Shown here piece by piece: positions 35,230-43,051 of a stretch of DNA of 64,000 bases. The notes under the pieces were generated by a model. The model was not told the DNA's origin. It did not search any database and saw only the letters and a list, made by a program, of their open reading frames with translations. The stretch's first letter is position 1; each line of letters starts with the position of its first letter. Position numbers and translations under genes: made by a program. The stretch covers positions 444,166 through 508,165 of the forward strand of contig NZ_BMHO01000001.1 in assembly GCF_014640975.1 (NCBI RefSeq), written 5' to 3'. This stretch comes from Microbacterium faecale (GTDB taxonomy: Bacteria; Actinomycetota; Actinomycetes; Actinomycetales; Microbacteriaceae).

Positions 35230-36009
35230 CTACGCGGTGAAGCCGCCGTCCACGGGCAACACAACGCCGCTGATGTGGCTCGCGCGATCACTGAGCAGCC
35301 AGGCGGCGCTTTCTGCGACCTCGGAGGTCTCTGCGGCCTTGCGCAACGGAGTCGACGCGATGCGGGCCTTCACGCCGTCCGGGATCACACCGTCGGTCTT
35401 GACCAGCATCGAGGTGAGCACGGGCCCCGGCGCCACCGCGTTGACCCGTACGCCCACGGGCCCGTTGTCATGGGCCGCCGTGCGAGTGAGCCCGATGACC
35501 GCATGCTTCGTCGCCTGATATGCCCCGAAGCCGGGGCTGCCGCGAAGCCCGCCGACGCTGCTGACATTGACGATCGCTCCGGCACCCGCGGCTCGCATGA
35601 CGCGCGCCTGCTCGCGCAGGCACAGCCAAACGCCCTTGACGTTGACGTCCATGATGCGGTCGAAATCGGCTTCCGTGACTTCGTCGAGACGCCCGCCCTG
35701 GGTGATCGCCGCGTTGTTGAACGCGCCGTCCAGGCAACCGAACCGCGCGACGGTCTCGTTTACGAAGCGGGCGACATCCGCCGCCACCGCCACGTCGCCG
35801 ACGACGTACGCGGCTTCATGCCCCGCGCCGGTCAGCTCGTCGGCCAGCGCGCGCAGCGTGTCTTCCGAGCGCGCGGCCAACATGACCGACGCTCCCTCCC
35901 GCGCGAACAGCCGAGCTGAGTCGGCGCCAATGCCGGTGCTCGCCCCGACCACGAGGATGGACTTCCCCGCAAGCAGGCCTGTTAGTTTCGCGTGATCCTC
36001 CGGGGCCAT
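35230..36009 (-). CDS. SDR family oxidoreductase (glucose 1-dehydrogenase-like fold)
   Basis: The 259-residue classical SDR has VGASTGIGADSARLF (coenzyme loop), NNAAI, IVNVSSVGG with catalytic Ser, YQATK, and the ending HISGVVLPVDGGFTA typical of FabG-like dehydrogenases. It is the last gene of the five-gene minus-strand operon. Its start overlaps the cupin stop as TGATG. It probably oxidises or reduces a hydroxy or keto intermediate of that pathway; which one is not determinable from sequence. Confidence 0.92.
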   Translation of the reverse strand: MAPEDHAKLTGLLAGKSILVVGASTGIGADSARLFAREGASVMLAARSEDTLRALADELTGAGHEAAYVVGDVAVAADVARFVNETVARFGCLDGAFNNAAITQGGRLDEVTEADFDRIMDVNVKGVWLCLREQARVMRAAGAGAIVNVSSVGGLRGSPGFGAYQATKHAVIGLTRTAAHDNGPVGVRVNAVAPGPVLTSMLVKTDGVIPDGVKARIASTPLRKAAETSEVAESAAWLLSDRASHISGVVLPVDGGFTA

Positions 36010-36965
36010 CACGTCGTCGCCTCGCCGTGCGCTGCGCCGTCGACATCCGTCGCGTGCCGTGCGGGGTAATCGTCGGCATTGAGCACCCAGCCGGAGAGCG
36101 AGAAGTCTTCTCGCGGCGGGGAAAAGATGTCGAGCAGCTGCTGGTGCGCGCCGACGCCCTGCGTCGTATGCGTCGTGGGCGGCGGAATCACGCATATCGA
36201 CGGCGTCGCGATCTCGCGGTGCTCATCCTCGCGCCACTGCGTCGAATCGGGCCCCCACGGGTAGCGGATGTGATGCACGAAGCTTCCCTTCACCGCGAGG
36301 GAGATCTGCTCGAAGTCATCGTGATGATGTGGCGAAAGCTTTCGCTCGTTGCGCGGCCCGGGTTCTTCGGCCAGGAAGTTCACCATGAGGTTCGTCGTGC
36401 GGAAGATGCGTCCGAACCGGCCCTCCACGATCGGAGTGTCGGCGAGCCGGTAGACGCGGAGCCGAAAGCCGCCGACCGGCTCGGGCCACGGCTCGAGGGG
36501 CGCGGCGCGCTGGTCGGGCTCGTCGTAGGCCGCGGCGTTCAGCGAGCCGACTCGGAGATCGTCCGCGACGGCGGAGAAGAGGCGGATCAGCGTTCCGTCA
36601 CGACGCACTTCGAGCGTGCTGTCGCCGGGCGGGACGACGACGAACGCTTCCTCGTCGACCTCGGCTGTTTCGCCTCCCGCTTCGACACGCACGGGCGCGC
36701 TCGCGGAGTACATCAAGACCGCGTACTCATCGGGCTGCGCGGTGCGCGAGAAGACGTCGCCCGCTTTCGCATCCGTATAGGCGACCACGAGGTTTGCGGC
36801 TCGCGCGAACCAGGTGCGACTGCCGTTCGGCGCGACCTCGCTCGGTTCCAGCGTGAGGAACTCGATCCACTGCGACCTCTTGATGGGAGTCGCGGGATCG
36901 ACGGTGGCCGCCGGAGCCGGCGCCGCCAGCGTGGAGCGGATATCGTCTTTGGCATACATCGTCAT
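36009..36965 (-). CDS. Cupin-domain protein, two-barrel, unknown function
   Basis: This 318-residue protein appears to hold two beta-barrel halves. The first (about residues 60-130) shows DEYAVLMYSASAPVRVEAGGE and FVVVPPGDSTLEV. The second (about 185-290) contains a cluster of possible metal ligands, KLSPHHHDDFEQISLAVKG, and then ICVIPPPTTHTTQG. This resembles cupin isomerases or dioxygenases, but no specific family is recognised. It overlaps BKACE upstream by 4 nt and SDR downstream by 1 nt. Membership in the operon argues for an enzymatic or stabilising role in the same pathway. Confidence 0.75.
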   Translation of the reverse strand: MTMYAKDDIRSTLAAPAPAATVDPATPIKRSQWIEFLTLEPSEVAPNGSRTWFARAANLVVAYTDAKAGDVFSRTAQPDEYAVLMYSASAPVRVEAGGETAEVDEEAFVVVPPGDSTLEVRRDGTLIRLFSAVADDLRVGSLNAAAYDEPDQRAAPLEPWPEPVGGFRLRVYRLADTPIVEGRFGRIFRTTNLMVNFLAEEPGPRNERKLSPHHHDDFEQISLAVKGSFVHHIRYPWGPDSTQWREDEHREIATPSICVIPPPTTHTTQGVGAHQQLLDIFSPPREDFSLSGWVLNADDYPARHATDVDGAAHGEATT

Positions 36966-37912
36966 GACGTGCTTCCTTTCTGGAGCGGCGCCTCGTCGAC
37001 GCCCTTGAGCTCGAGCATCCGGCGAGCGTCCGCGGGTGTCGCGATCTCACGGCCGAGGTCTTCGACGGCCGCACGGATCTTCTTCACCTGCTGCGCGTTG
37101 CTCGTGGCGAGGCGCCCCTTGCCGATCCACAGGTTGTCCTCTAATCCGACGCGCACATGCCCGCCGAGCCACGCGCTGTGCGTCGCGAACGGCATCTGCT
37201 CGCGGCCCGCCGCGAACGCGGAGAGATAGTAATCCTCGCCGAACAGCTTGTCCGCCACGGCGACCATGTGTGTCAGGTTCGCATGATCCGCGCCAATGCC
37301 CCCGAGAACGCCGAACACCCCCTGGATGAGGAACGGCGGCTTCACGAGCCCCTTGTCGACGAAGTACGCGAGCGTATAGAGGTGGCCGATGTCGTAGCAC
37401 TCGAATTCGAAGCGGGTGCCACGCTTCTCACCGAGCTCGCGCAACGCGTACTCGATCTGCGCGAACGAATTGATGAACGGGTGCGAGTAGGTGTTGAGCA
37501 CGTACGGTTTCTCCCACTCGTGCTTCCACTCTGTGATGCGGTCCGCGATCCCCGAGTAGACGAAGTTCATCGACCCCATGTTGAGCGAAGCCAGCTCGGG
37601 CCTGAGGTGCTTCGCCGCGGCAAGGCGTTCGTCAATGGTCATCGATGAGGCACCGCCGGTCGTGATATTGATGACGGCGTCCGTCTCCGACAGGATCGGC
37701 GGGACGATCTGCTCGAACACGGCCGGCTCGAAGGCGGGCCGCCCGTCCGGGTGTCGCGCGTGCAGGTGGATCACGGCGGAGCCCGCGTCGACGGCATCGA
37801 GCGCGTGCCGGACGATCTCGTCCGGGGCGAGAGGCAGGTGGTCGCTCTGCGACGGCACGTTGACGCTGCCGGTGATCGCCGTGCTGATGATCACCTTGTC
37901 TGCTCGGCGCAT
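36962..37912 (-). CDS. BKACE family protein (3-keto-5-aminohexanoate cleavage enzyme, DUF849)
   Basis: The 316-residue TIM-barrel enzyme has signature segments IISTAITGSVNVPSQS, AVIHLHARHPDGRP, INITTGGASSMTIDERLA and SLNMGSMNF, and ends with GLEDNLWIGKGRLATSNAQQV. BKACE enzymes are Zn2+-dependent and condense a beta-keto acid with acetyl-CoA to give acetoacetate plus a new acyl-CoA (established for Kce and relatives). The metal ligands are expected in HLHARH and nearby His residues. Family members differ in their keto acid, so the substrate is open. I start at ATG 37912; the upstream frame is a shadow of the SnoaL gene. Confidence 0.92.
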   Translation of the reverse strand: MRRADKVIISTAITGSVNVPSQSDHLPLAPDEIVRHALDAVDAGSAVIHLHARHPDGRPAFEPAVFEQIVPPILSETDAVINITTGGASSMTIDERLAAAKHLRPELASLNMGSMNFVYSGIADRITEWKHEWEKPYVLNTYSHPFINSFAQIEYALRELGEKRGTRFEFECYDIGHLYTLAYFVDKGLVKPPFLIQGVFGVLGGIGADHANLTHMVAVADKLFGEDYYLSAFAAGREQMPFATHSAWLGGHVRVGLEDNLWIGKGRLATSNAQQVKKIRAAVEDLGREIATPADARRMLELKGVDEAPLQKGSTS

Positions 37913-37928
37913 CAGGAAGTCCCTTCTT

Positions 37929-38483
37929 TCAGCTCTCGCCCGATTCGGACGGCGGTCCGAGCAGCGGGCGGGAATACGACGGGTCCGCCGGGGTCCGGCG
38001 AGCCCACAGACGGTGATGCGGGTAATCGATCGCGTCCATCGCCGCGGAGAACTCCGCGATGAGCACGCGAGTGGCGATGCGCCAGTCTCCGGCGCGGCGC
38101 TCGAAACGATCGACGTACCGGCCCCCGGTGAGGTGCAGCCGTGGCTGATCGTCGGCCGCCTCCGCGGACAGACCGGTGACGAGCTGGAAGTACGTCTCCG
38201 TATGGGCGACGTCGCCGTCGAGATCGATCGAGCAATTGAGAAGCAGGTGGTGGCTGAAGGTGCGCTTCGCATCTCTGACGCTCCAGTCCTCGATGAGCGC
38301 CTCGCCCGCCGGGTGATACGCGATCGGGCCGCCGTGATGATCCGTCGCGTCGCGATGGAAGACGGAGCGGATCATCTCCAGGTCCTTGCGGTCGAGCCCG
38401 CGAGCGTAGCGATTCAAGCAATCGCGTATCGCTTCGCGGTCCAGCATCTGCTGGACCTTCTTGTGGAACTCGTCAGTCGTCAT
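37929..38483 (-). CDS. SnoaL-like / NTF2 fold domain protein
   Basis: This 184-residue single-domain NTF2-like protein begins LDREAIRDCLNRYARGLDRKDLEMIRSVFHRDATDHHGG and ends its fold with RLHLTGGRYVDRFERRAGDWRIATRVL. This group (SnoaL_4) includes small-ring hydroxylating-dioxygenase-like and dehydratase-like scaffolds; the Asp/His in the pocket (RDATDHHG) may be catalytic. It lies between the DUF6282 and BKACE genes in the operon. It recalls the three-unit NTF2 protein at 28003-29934, and the two may handle the same ligand. Confidence 0.88.
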   Translation of the reverse strand: MTTDEFHKKVQQMLDREAIRDCLNRYARGLDRKDLEMIRSVFHRDATDHHGGPIAYHPAGEALIEDWSVRDAKRTFSHHLLLNCSIDLDGDVAHTETYFQLVTGLSAEAADDQPRLHLTGGRYVDRFERRAGDWRIATRVLIAEFSAAMDAIDYPHHRLWARRTPADPSYSRPLLGPPSESGES

Positions 38484-38515
38484 TCGACCACCGCCCTCCG
38501 GTCGTGTCGTTCAGG

Positions 38516-39433
38516 TCAAGGGGTCTCTTCCAGCCCCAGGAGGAACGCGGTGTTGTGACAGATCATCTGGCGAATGTCCCGCTCCGGAACCCCCTCGTCG
38601 AGAAGCCTCTGGATGACGTTGATGTACCCATCGACGGGGAACGGATTCACCTTCTGGCCGAGATCAGAGTTGATCACAGTCCGTTCCGGGCCCACCTTCT
38701 CGATCCAGTCGACGAGTCGCGAGATAGGAAAGCCGGGAGCCGGGACGTCCGGGTGATACATCGACATCTCATGTTCGACGAACGCGCCGTGACTCAGCAT
38801 CGCCTCGAGGTCGCCCTCTGCAGCGTCGATGATGTAGTCGGGGTGGTGGACGAGCATGCGACGCACGCCGTTCCGTTTCGCGGTGGCGAACAGTTCGGCC
38901 ATCTGCGGCGCATCGAGGTGACCGCCGGTCAGCATGATGTCTGCTTCGGCGACGAGCTGGGTCACACGCGTCGTCTGCTCGGAGACGTTGCCCGAGTCGT
39001 CGAAGATGGTCACCTCGTCTTCTTCGAGATTGCCGCCGGCCGCCGGAAAGCCGTCTCCGTCACGGTGCGCCTCGATGTGCTGGCCGGCCGACACGGTGGG
39101 TCCCCAGACTGCGCGGCCGCCCATCTGTATCGCGACTGCGACCGCGGACGGGTTGATGCCGCCGACCTCGGAATTGAGCGCCACACCGCCGAAAGCAGGC
39201 GTCGGCGCATCCTTGAGCTGGTCGGCCATCGCAAGGAGGTCCATCACCGTGTTGTGGTGGTGCGACTTGATCAGGATCGCTCGCAGGTTGATACGCGCAG
39301 CGTCGTATGACGCCTCGACATGGTTAAGCTTCCGCGGAAACGGGCTCGGACCGGAGTGCACGTGCAAATCCACCGCCCCGTCAAGAACCTTCAGGAGCGC
39401 GGGGGAAACGGTGGAGTCTTCTGCGATGAGCAT
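38516..39433 (-). CDS. DUF6282 family protein, amidohydrolase-like metal hydrolase
   Basis: The 305-residue TIM-barrel-type protein has VDLHVHSGPSPFPR near the N-terminus (HxH metal ligands), IKSHHHNTV, MLVHHPDYIID and a late Asp in TVINSDLGQ. This is the pattern of the amidohydrolase/PHP-like superfamily. DUF6282 members are annotated only by domain and have no assigned reaction. I chose ATG 39433, preceded by GAGAAGG; ATG 39457 is possible because a TATAGT box is 7 nt before it. It is the first gene of the five-gene operon and would suit ring opening or amide/lactone hydrolysis, which is inference. Confidence 0.85.
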   Translation of the reverse strand: MLIAEDSTVSPALLKVLDGAVDLHVHSGPSPFPRKLNHVEASYDAARINLRAILIKSHHHNTVMDLLAMADQLKDAPTPAFGGVALNSEVGGINPSAVAVAIQMGGRAVWGPTVSAGQHIEAHRDGDGFPAAGGNLEEDEVTIFDDSGNVSEQTTRVTQLVAEADIMLTGGHLDAPQMAELFATAKRNGVRRMLVHHPDYIIDAAEGDLEAMLSHGAFVEHEMSMYHPDVPAPGFPISRLVDWIEKVGPERTVINSDLGQKVNPFPVDGYINVIQRLLDEGVPERDIRQMICHNTAFLLGLEETP

Positions 39434-39451
39434 CCTAGAACCTTCTCGCTT

Positions 39452-39470
39452 GTTCATATTTCGGACTATA
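39452..39470 (-). promoter_or_regulatory. -10 element and candidate IclR-type site of the DUF6282-BKACE operon
   Basis: TATAGT (39465-39470, minus strand) overlaps the 15-nt GTTCATATTTCGGAC (39452-39466, plus strand). The 15-mer keeps the GTTCA half of the dyads at 27841 and 40702. A site over the -10 and start region would suit repression. Confidence 0.4.
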
Positions 39471-39808
39471 CGTTCACCATATGGCATGCGACTTCGTCCT
39501 GTCTAGGACGCGGACACCACCGGCCACGTCGACCGCGCAACGCGAAACATGCCGGAAGCCCGCCGCTCCCCACGCATATCAGGCGACGACGCTGGCGGGA
39601 GAAGCTGGTGCCCAGCAGAGGATTGGTTCATATCTTGTATCGCCTGACTGCATGGCGCCACGGGCGGCGCGCCCGCGCGCCCAACCGTGTCGCCCCCGAC
39701 GCGCGACACGGCGCCATTGTTCGGATTGTGGCTCGGGCAACTACGGTATGAACAACGTGTTGTCACGCGGAGCTGAAGCGCCCCCGCGAGCGAAGGACGG
39801 TAAAAGTG
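39471..39808. other. 338-bp non-coding region between divergent operons
   Basis: It separates the DUF6282 operon (minus) from iclR (plus). Open frames crossing it have no homolog I recognise and no start signals. It contains the element at 39626-39653 and an AAGGACGG ribosome site before iclR. No RNA gene was seen. Confidence 0.6.
39626..39655 (+). promoter_or_regulatory. GTTCA-N14-TGActGCATGG element upstream of iclR
   Basis: GTTCA at 39626-39630 and TGACTGCATGG at 39645-39655 have the same 19-nt offset as GTTCA and TGATTGCATGG at 27841 and 27860. No convincing -10 follows, so this may be a regulator site rather than a full promoter. Confidence 0.4.
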
Positions 39809-40594
39809 ATGAACAAGCGACCCGACGTCCCCGTCGGACCAGAGCAGTCCGCGGCCGCGCCACTCCCGGGCAACGACCGCGGTCCGATCCAGTCGATCGA
39901 CCGCGCGGCGAACATTCTGGCGCTGTTCGACGAGAACACCCGAACGCTCACGCCGCCACTCGTGTCCGAGCGACTCGGCCTCAACCGGACGACGGCACAC
40001 CGCTACCTCCAAGCGCTGCAGAGCGCCGGCTTCCTCTCGCCCGCCCTCTCTCCGGGCCCACTGTTGGACCAACTGTCCGCGCTTGTCTCGACACGGCAGC
40101 AGATTGTCACGCTCGCCCCGACGATCATGCGACACCTGTCCGATGAGACCGGCCTCACCGTCGTGCTGAGCTTCCTCGGACGATCGGGCGCCATCGTGAC
40201 ACTCGTCGAAGAAGCGACCGTCGGCACGATCCTCCTGACGGTCCCGGTGGGCACCGTGCTCGAATTGAAGGCGGCACAGTCGCGCATCCTGCTCGCGTTC
40301 CAGTCAGATCCGGATACCGTCAGCCGGGCGCTGGCCGCCCTCCCTCCGGCCGAGCTCCCCGCCGAACAGGCGGCGCTGGCTCGCGCGCGTCGCGAACGCG
40401 TCGCCTGGGCCGACCTCAATCGCATGGGCCTCGCGTCGGTGGCGGCACCCATCTTCAGTGACCACGACGTGCAGGCGGCCATGGGTCTCCTCGGAACGAC
40501 GACGATGCTCTCGACGGACGACGAGGGTGCGCGCAACAGGGTGGCGTTGCTCAGCGACGCCGCAAGCGAGCTCAGCTCGCTGATCTCCACCTGA
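39809..40594 (+). CDS. IclR family transcriptional regulator
   Basis: This 261-residue IclR protein has an N-terminal winged HTH (about residues 28-85: IQSIDRAANILALFDENTRTLTPPLVSERLGLNRTTAHRYLQALQSAGF). A GAF-like effector domain (about 100-255) contains LPPAELPAEQAALARARRERVAW and SVAAPIFSDHDVQAAMGL. ATG 39809 has AAGGACGG at good spacing; the GTG 3 nt earlier is less well placed. IclR regulators typically sense aromatic or carboxylate intermediates and control adjacent catabolic operons. The surrounding transporter, BKACE and dehydrogenase genes fit. Confidence 0.93.
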   Translation: MNKRPDVPVGPEQSAAAPLPGNDRGPIQSIDRAANILALFDENTRTLTPPLVSERLGLNRTTAHRYLQALQSAGFLSPALSPGPLLDQLSALVSTRQQIVTLAPTIMRHLSDETGLTVVLSFLGRSGAIVTLVEEATVGTILLTVPVGTVLELKAAQSRILLAFQSDPDTVSRALAALPPAELPAEQAALARARRERVAWADLNRMGLASVAAPIFSDHDVQAAMGLLGTTTMLSTDDEGARNRVALLSDAASELSSLIST

Positions 40595-40701
40595 ATTGCC
40601 CAGCGCGGGTTCGCATTGTGTGTGCCATGTTCGCATCCTGAATCTTTCCACTCGCCATTCCGGGTCAGCACCCACCCGCGCCCGTCAAGGCGTCGCGGGA
40701 G

Positions 40702-40752
40702 GTTCACATATTGAACTAGATGATTGCAATTCGCACAGGTGGCTGTTTTACT
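40702..40752 (+). promoter_or_regulatory. Operator plus promoter before the Fe-dehydrogenase gene
   Basis: The perfect dyad GTTCACATATTGAAC (40702-40716) is followed after 7 nt by TTGCAA (40724-40729) and, after 17 nt, TTTACT (40747-40752). The layout is superimposable on 27841-27891. Position upstream of -35 suggests activation. Confidence 0.65.
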
Positions 40753-40799
40753 GAACTGAGCGCGCCTGACCAACCGCTCCCCCAACGAGAGAGACGACG

Positions 40800-42008
40800 A
40801 TGTCTGGAATCCTCCGCCTTCCCGCACGCGTGCACTTCGGGTACGGCGCCCGCGCACAGATACCCGCGCTCCTGAGCGCTCACGGCACACGCGTGTTCGC
40901 CCTCGTCGACCCGTTCCTCATCGGAACGGAGCTGCTGGACGAGGTGCTCACGGCGGCGCAGTCGGCAGACCTGACCGTCGAGGTGTGCGCCGACGTGCAA
41001 CCCGAGCTGCCGGTGGCCTCTCTCGACGAGGTCGCCGCGCGGGCACGTGCCTTCGCCCCCGACGCCATCCTCGCCATCGGCGGTGGCAGCGCTCTCGATG
41101 CCGCCAAGCTTGTCGCGCTGCTGCTCGCCCACGGCGGACCGCTCTCGCGCTTCTACGGCGAGAACGCGGTCCCGGGCGCGATCACGCCCGTGGTCGCGGC
41201 ACCGACAACAGCAGGCACCGGATCCGAAGTGACGCCGATCGCGGTCGTCACGGACCCTGACCGTGCGCTCAAGGTCGGCGTCTCCAGTCCGCATCTCGTT
41301 CCGGTTGCCGCGGTCGTCGACCCGACGTTCACACTCGACGCGCCCGCGAATGTCACCGCGTTCTCCGGGATCGATGCTCTCGTCCACGCCGTGGAGTCGT
41401 ACACGGCCGCGGCCCGCGAGGCCAACTGGACAGACACTCTCCCCGTCTTCATCGGCCGCAATGTGCTCACCGATCCACTCTCCCTCGCGGCGATCGAGAA
41501 GCTCGGCACCTGGCTGCCGACTGCCGTCGCGGATCCATCGGACCGCCGAGCGCGCGAGGAGGTCGCGCTCGGGAGCCTCCTCGCCGGCATCGCCTTCGGC
41601 TCCACCGGCACCCACCTCTCGCATGCGCTGCAGTATCCGATCGGGGCCGAGACGGGGACGCCGCACGGGCTCGGCACGGGTCTGATGCTCCCGTACGTCC
41701 TCGACGCCGTCCGCGCGGATCCGGCGGTGACGGAGCGGCTGGCCGTCGTCGGATCGGCTCTCGGGTCGCCTGCGGACGATATCGCGAGCCGCGCCAACGA
41801 CGCCATCGCCGCCGTCGCCCGCATCAACCGCCAGATCGGAGTGCCGACGTCACTCGCCGACATCGGCATCACGCGGGATCAACTCCCCCGTATCGCTGAG
41901 CTCGCGCTCGCTTCCGAACGCCTGGTCACCATCTCCCCGGCCCCCGTCACCATGGCGATGCTCGGGGAACTCCTCGAACGCGCCTGGGCCGGCGACCTCC
42001 GAACGTAA
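40800..42008 (+). CDS. Iron-containing alcohol dehydrogenase (group III; maleylacetate reductase-like)
   Basis: This 402-residue NAD(P)-dependent, Fe2+-type dehydrogenase has the coenzyme motif LAIGGGSALDAAK (around residue 96), PTTAGTGSEVTP, and metal ligands in SGIDALVHAVESY (Asp and first His), THLSHALQYPIG and GTPHGLGTGLMLP. The family covers lactaldehyde/1,3-propanediol dehydrogenases, 4-hydroxybutyrate dehydrogenases, maleylacetate reductases and hydroxyacid-oxoacid transhydrogenases; the subgroup is not clear by eye. It lies downstream of iclR with a shared-type promoter and ends at a bidirectional terminator facing tRNA-Leu. Confidence 0.93.
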   Translation: MSGILRLPARVHFGYGARAQIPALLSAHGTRVFALVDPFLIGTELLDEVLTAAQSADLTVEVCADVQPELPVASLDEVAARARAFAPDAILAIGGGSALDAAKLVALLLAHGGPLSRFYGENAVPGAITPVVAAPTTAGTGSEVTPIAVVTDPDRALKVGVSSPHLVPVAAVVDPTFTLDAPANVTAFSGIDALVHAVESYTAAAREANWTDTLPVFIGRNVLTDPLSLAAIEKLGTWLPTAVADPSDRRAREEVALGSLLAGIAFGSTGTHLSHALQYPIGAETGTPHGLGTGLMLPYVLDAVRADPAVTERLAVVGSALGSPADDIASRANDAIAAVARINRQIGVPTSLADIGITRDQLPRIAELALASERLVTISPAPVTMAMLGELLERAWAGDLRT

Positions 42009-42046
42009 AAACGTCGGGGCAACGAATGAACGAGGCCCCGACGTTT
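42009..42046. terminator. Bidirectional terminator between the Fe-dehydrogenase and tRNA-Leu
   Basis: Perfect 12-nt arms AAACGTCGGGGC (42009-42020) and GCCCCGACGTTT (42035-42046) with A- and T-rich ends can serve both convergent transcripts. Confidence 0.85.
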
Positions 42047-42051
42047 GACGG

Positions 42052-42138
42052 TGGTGCGCAAGGGGGGACTTGAACCCCCACGTCCGTAAGGACACTGGCA
42101 CCTGAAGCCAGCGCGTCTACCGATTCCGCCACTTGCGC
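42052..42138 (-). tRNA. tRNA-Leu (anticodon CAG), CCA encoded
   Basis: On the minus strand the acceptor stem GCGCAAG pairs with CTTGCGC, followed by discriminator A and an encoded CCA. The anticodon stem CTGGC/GCCAG holds loop TTCAGGT, so the anticodon is CAG and reads CUG. A long variable arm (GTCC TTA GGAC type) marks it as class II. The T-loop is TTCAAGT. It lies at the right edge of the accessory region. Confidence 0.95.
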
Positions 42139-42307
42139 GTGTTCGCTTCGACGCGAACTCAACCTCCCGAGAATAACACGGTGCTCGGGTGCCGAGTAAA
42201 TCGCGTCATCCTTCAGAGGTACCTGAAAGTCCACCACGGTTAGATTCGGCTTACCAGCAGCGGCCAGTAGCATGACGCTATTCATCGATCCGATACCGAG
42301 GAGCACC

Positions 42308-43051
42308 GTGGGATTGCTTGACAGCTTCGAGAAGGGGCTCGAGCGTGCCGTCAACGGCGCGTTCGCGAAGACCTTCCGCAGCGGCGTCCAGCCCGTCGAG
42401 ATCGCATCTGCCCTCCGGCGCGAGATGGACACGACGGCAGCCGTCGTCAGCCGCGAGCGGATCCTGGCGCCCAACAGCTACGAGGTGTTGCTCAGCCGTG
42501 TCGACTCCGAGCGCCTCGCGTCACTGGGGCAGTCGCTGCACGACGAGCTCCACGAGATCGCGGCGAAGCACGCTACGGCGCAGGGATACAGCTTCTCGGG
42601 CCCGCTGACCATCTCGATCGGCGCCTCAGACGACGTCGCCACGGGCACGATCGACGTGACGAGCTCGTCGGTGGAGGGCGACGTCACGTGGCAGGCCGTG
42701 CTCGATGTCGACGGCGTACGTCACCGCGTGACCCGTGCGCGGACGGTCGTGGGCCGCGGATCCGATGCCGATATCACCGTCTCCGACTCCGGCACGAGCC
42801 GTCGCCACGTCGAGATCCTGTGGGACGGCAAGCGCGGCATGGTGCGTGACCTCGGATCCACGAACGGCTCGCGTCTCGACGGACAGAAGGTCAAGCAGGC
42901 GGCGCTGGCCGATGGCCAGACGATCACGATCGGGCGCACGAACATCGTGTTCCGGGTGATCCCGACGGCGCAGCCGAAGGCACAACGCCTCCCGGATCAC
43001 CAGGACGCGACGCAGATTATCGACGCCTTCACCCGGGGCGCGAATGAGTGA
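42308..43051 (+). CDS. fhaA: FHA domain protein FhaA (DUF3662 + FHA)
   Basis: The 247-residue protein has an N-terminal DUF3662 domain (about residues 1-120: GLLDSFEKGLERAVNGAFAKTFRSGVQPVEI) and a C-terminal FHA domain (about 150-225: VVGRGSDADITVSDSGTSRRHVEILW and RDLGSTNGSRLDGQKV). FHA domains bind phosphothreonine made by PknA and PknB. In mycobacteria FhaA links PknB to the peptidoglycan flippase regulator MviN. GTG 42308 follows GAGGAG. First gene of an eight-gene cell-wall and division operon, overlapping fhaB by 8 nt. Confidence 0.95.
   Translation: MGLLDSFEKGLERAVNGAFAKTFRSGVQPVEIASALRREMDTTAAVVSRERILAPNSYEVLLSRVDSERLASLGQSLHDELHEIAAKHATAQGYSFSGPLTISIGASDDVATGTIDVTSSSVEGDVTWQAVLDVDGVRHRVTRARTVVGRGSDADITVSDSGTSRRHVEILWDGKRGMVRDLGSTNGSRLDGQKVKQAALADGQTITIGRTNIVFRVIPTAQPKAQRLPDHQDATQIIDAFTRGANE

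Noticed and set aside
39471..39808. Small open frames in the iclR upstream region
   Set aside because: No ribosome sites, no recognisable products, and they cross the regulatory elements; treated as non-coding.
42052..42138. tRNA-Leu as an att site of an integrated element
   Set aside because: No duplicated tRNA end and no integrase were seen by eye in the window; left as a weak possibility in the findings.
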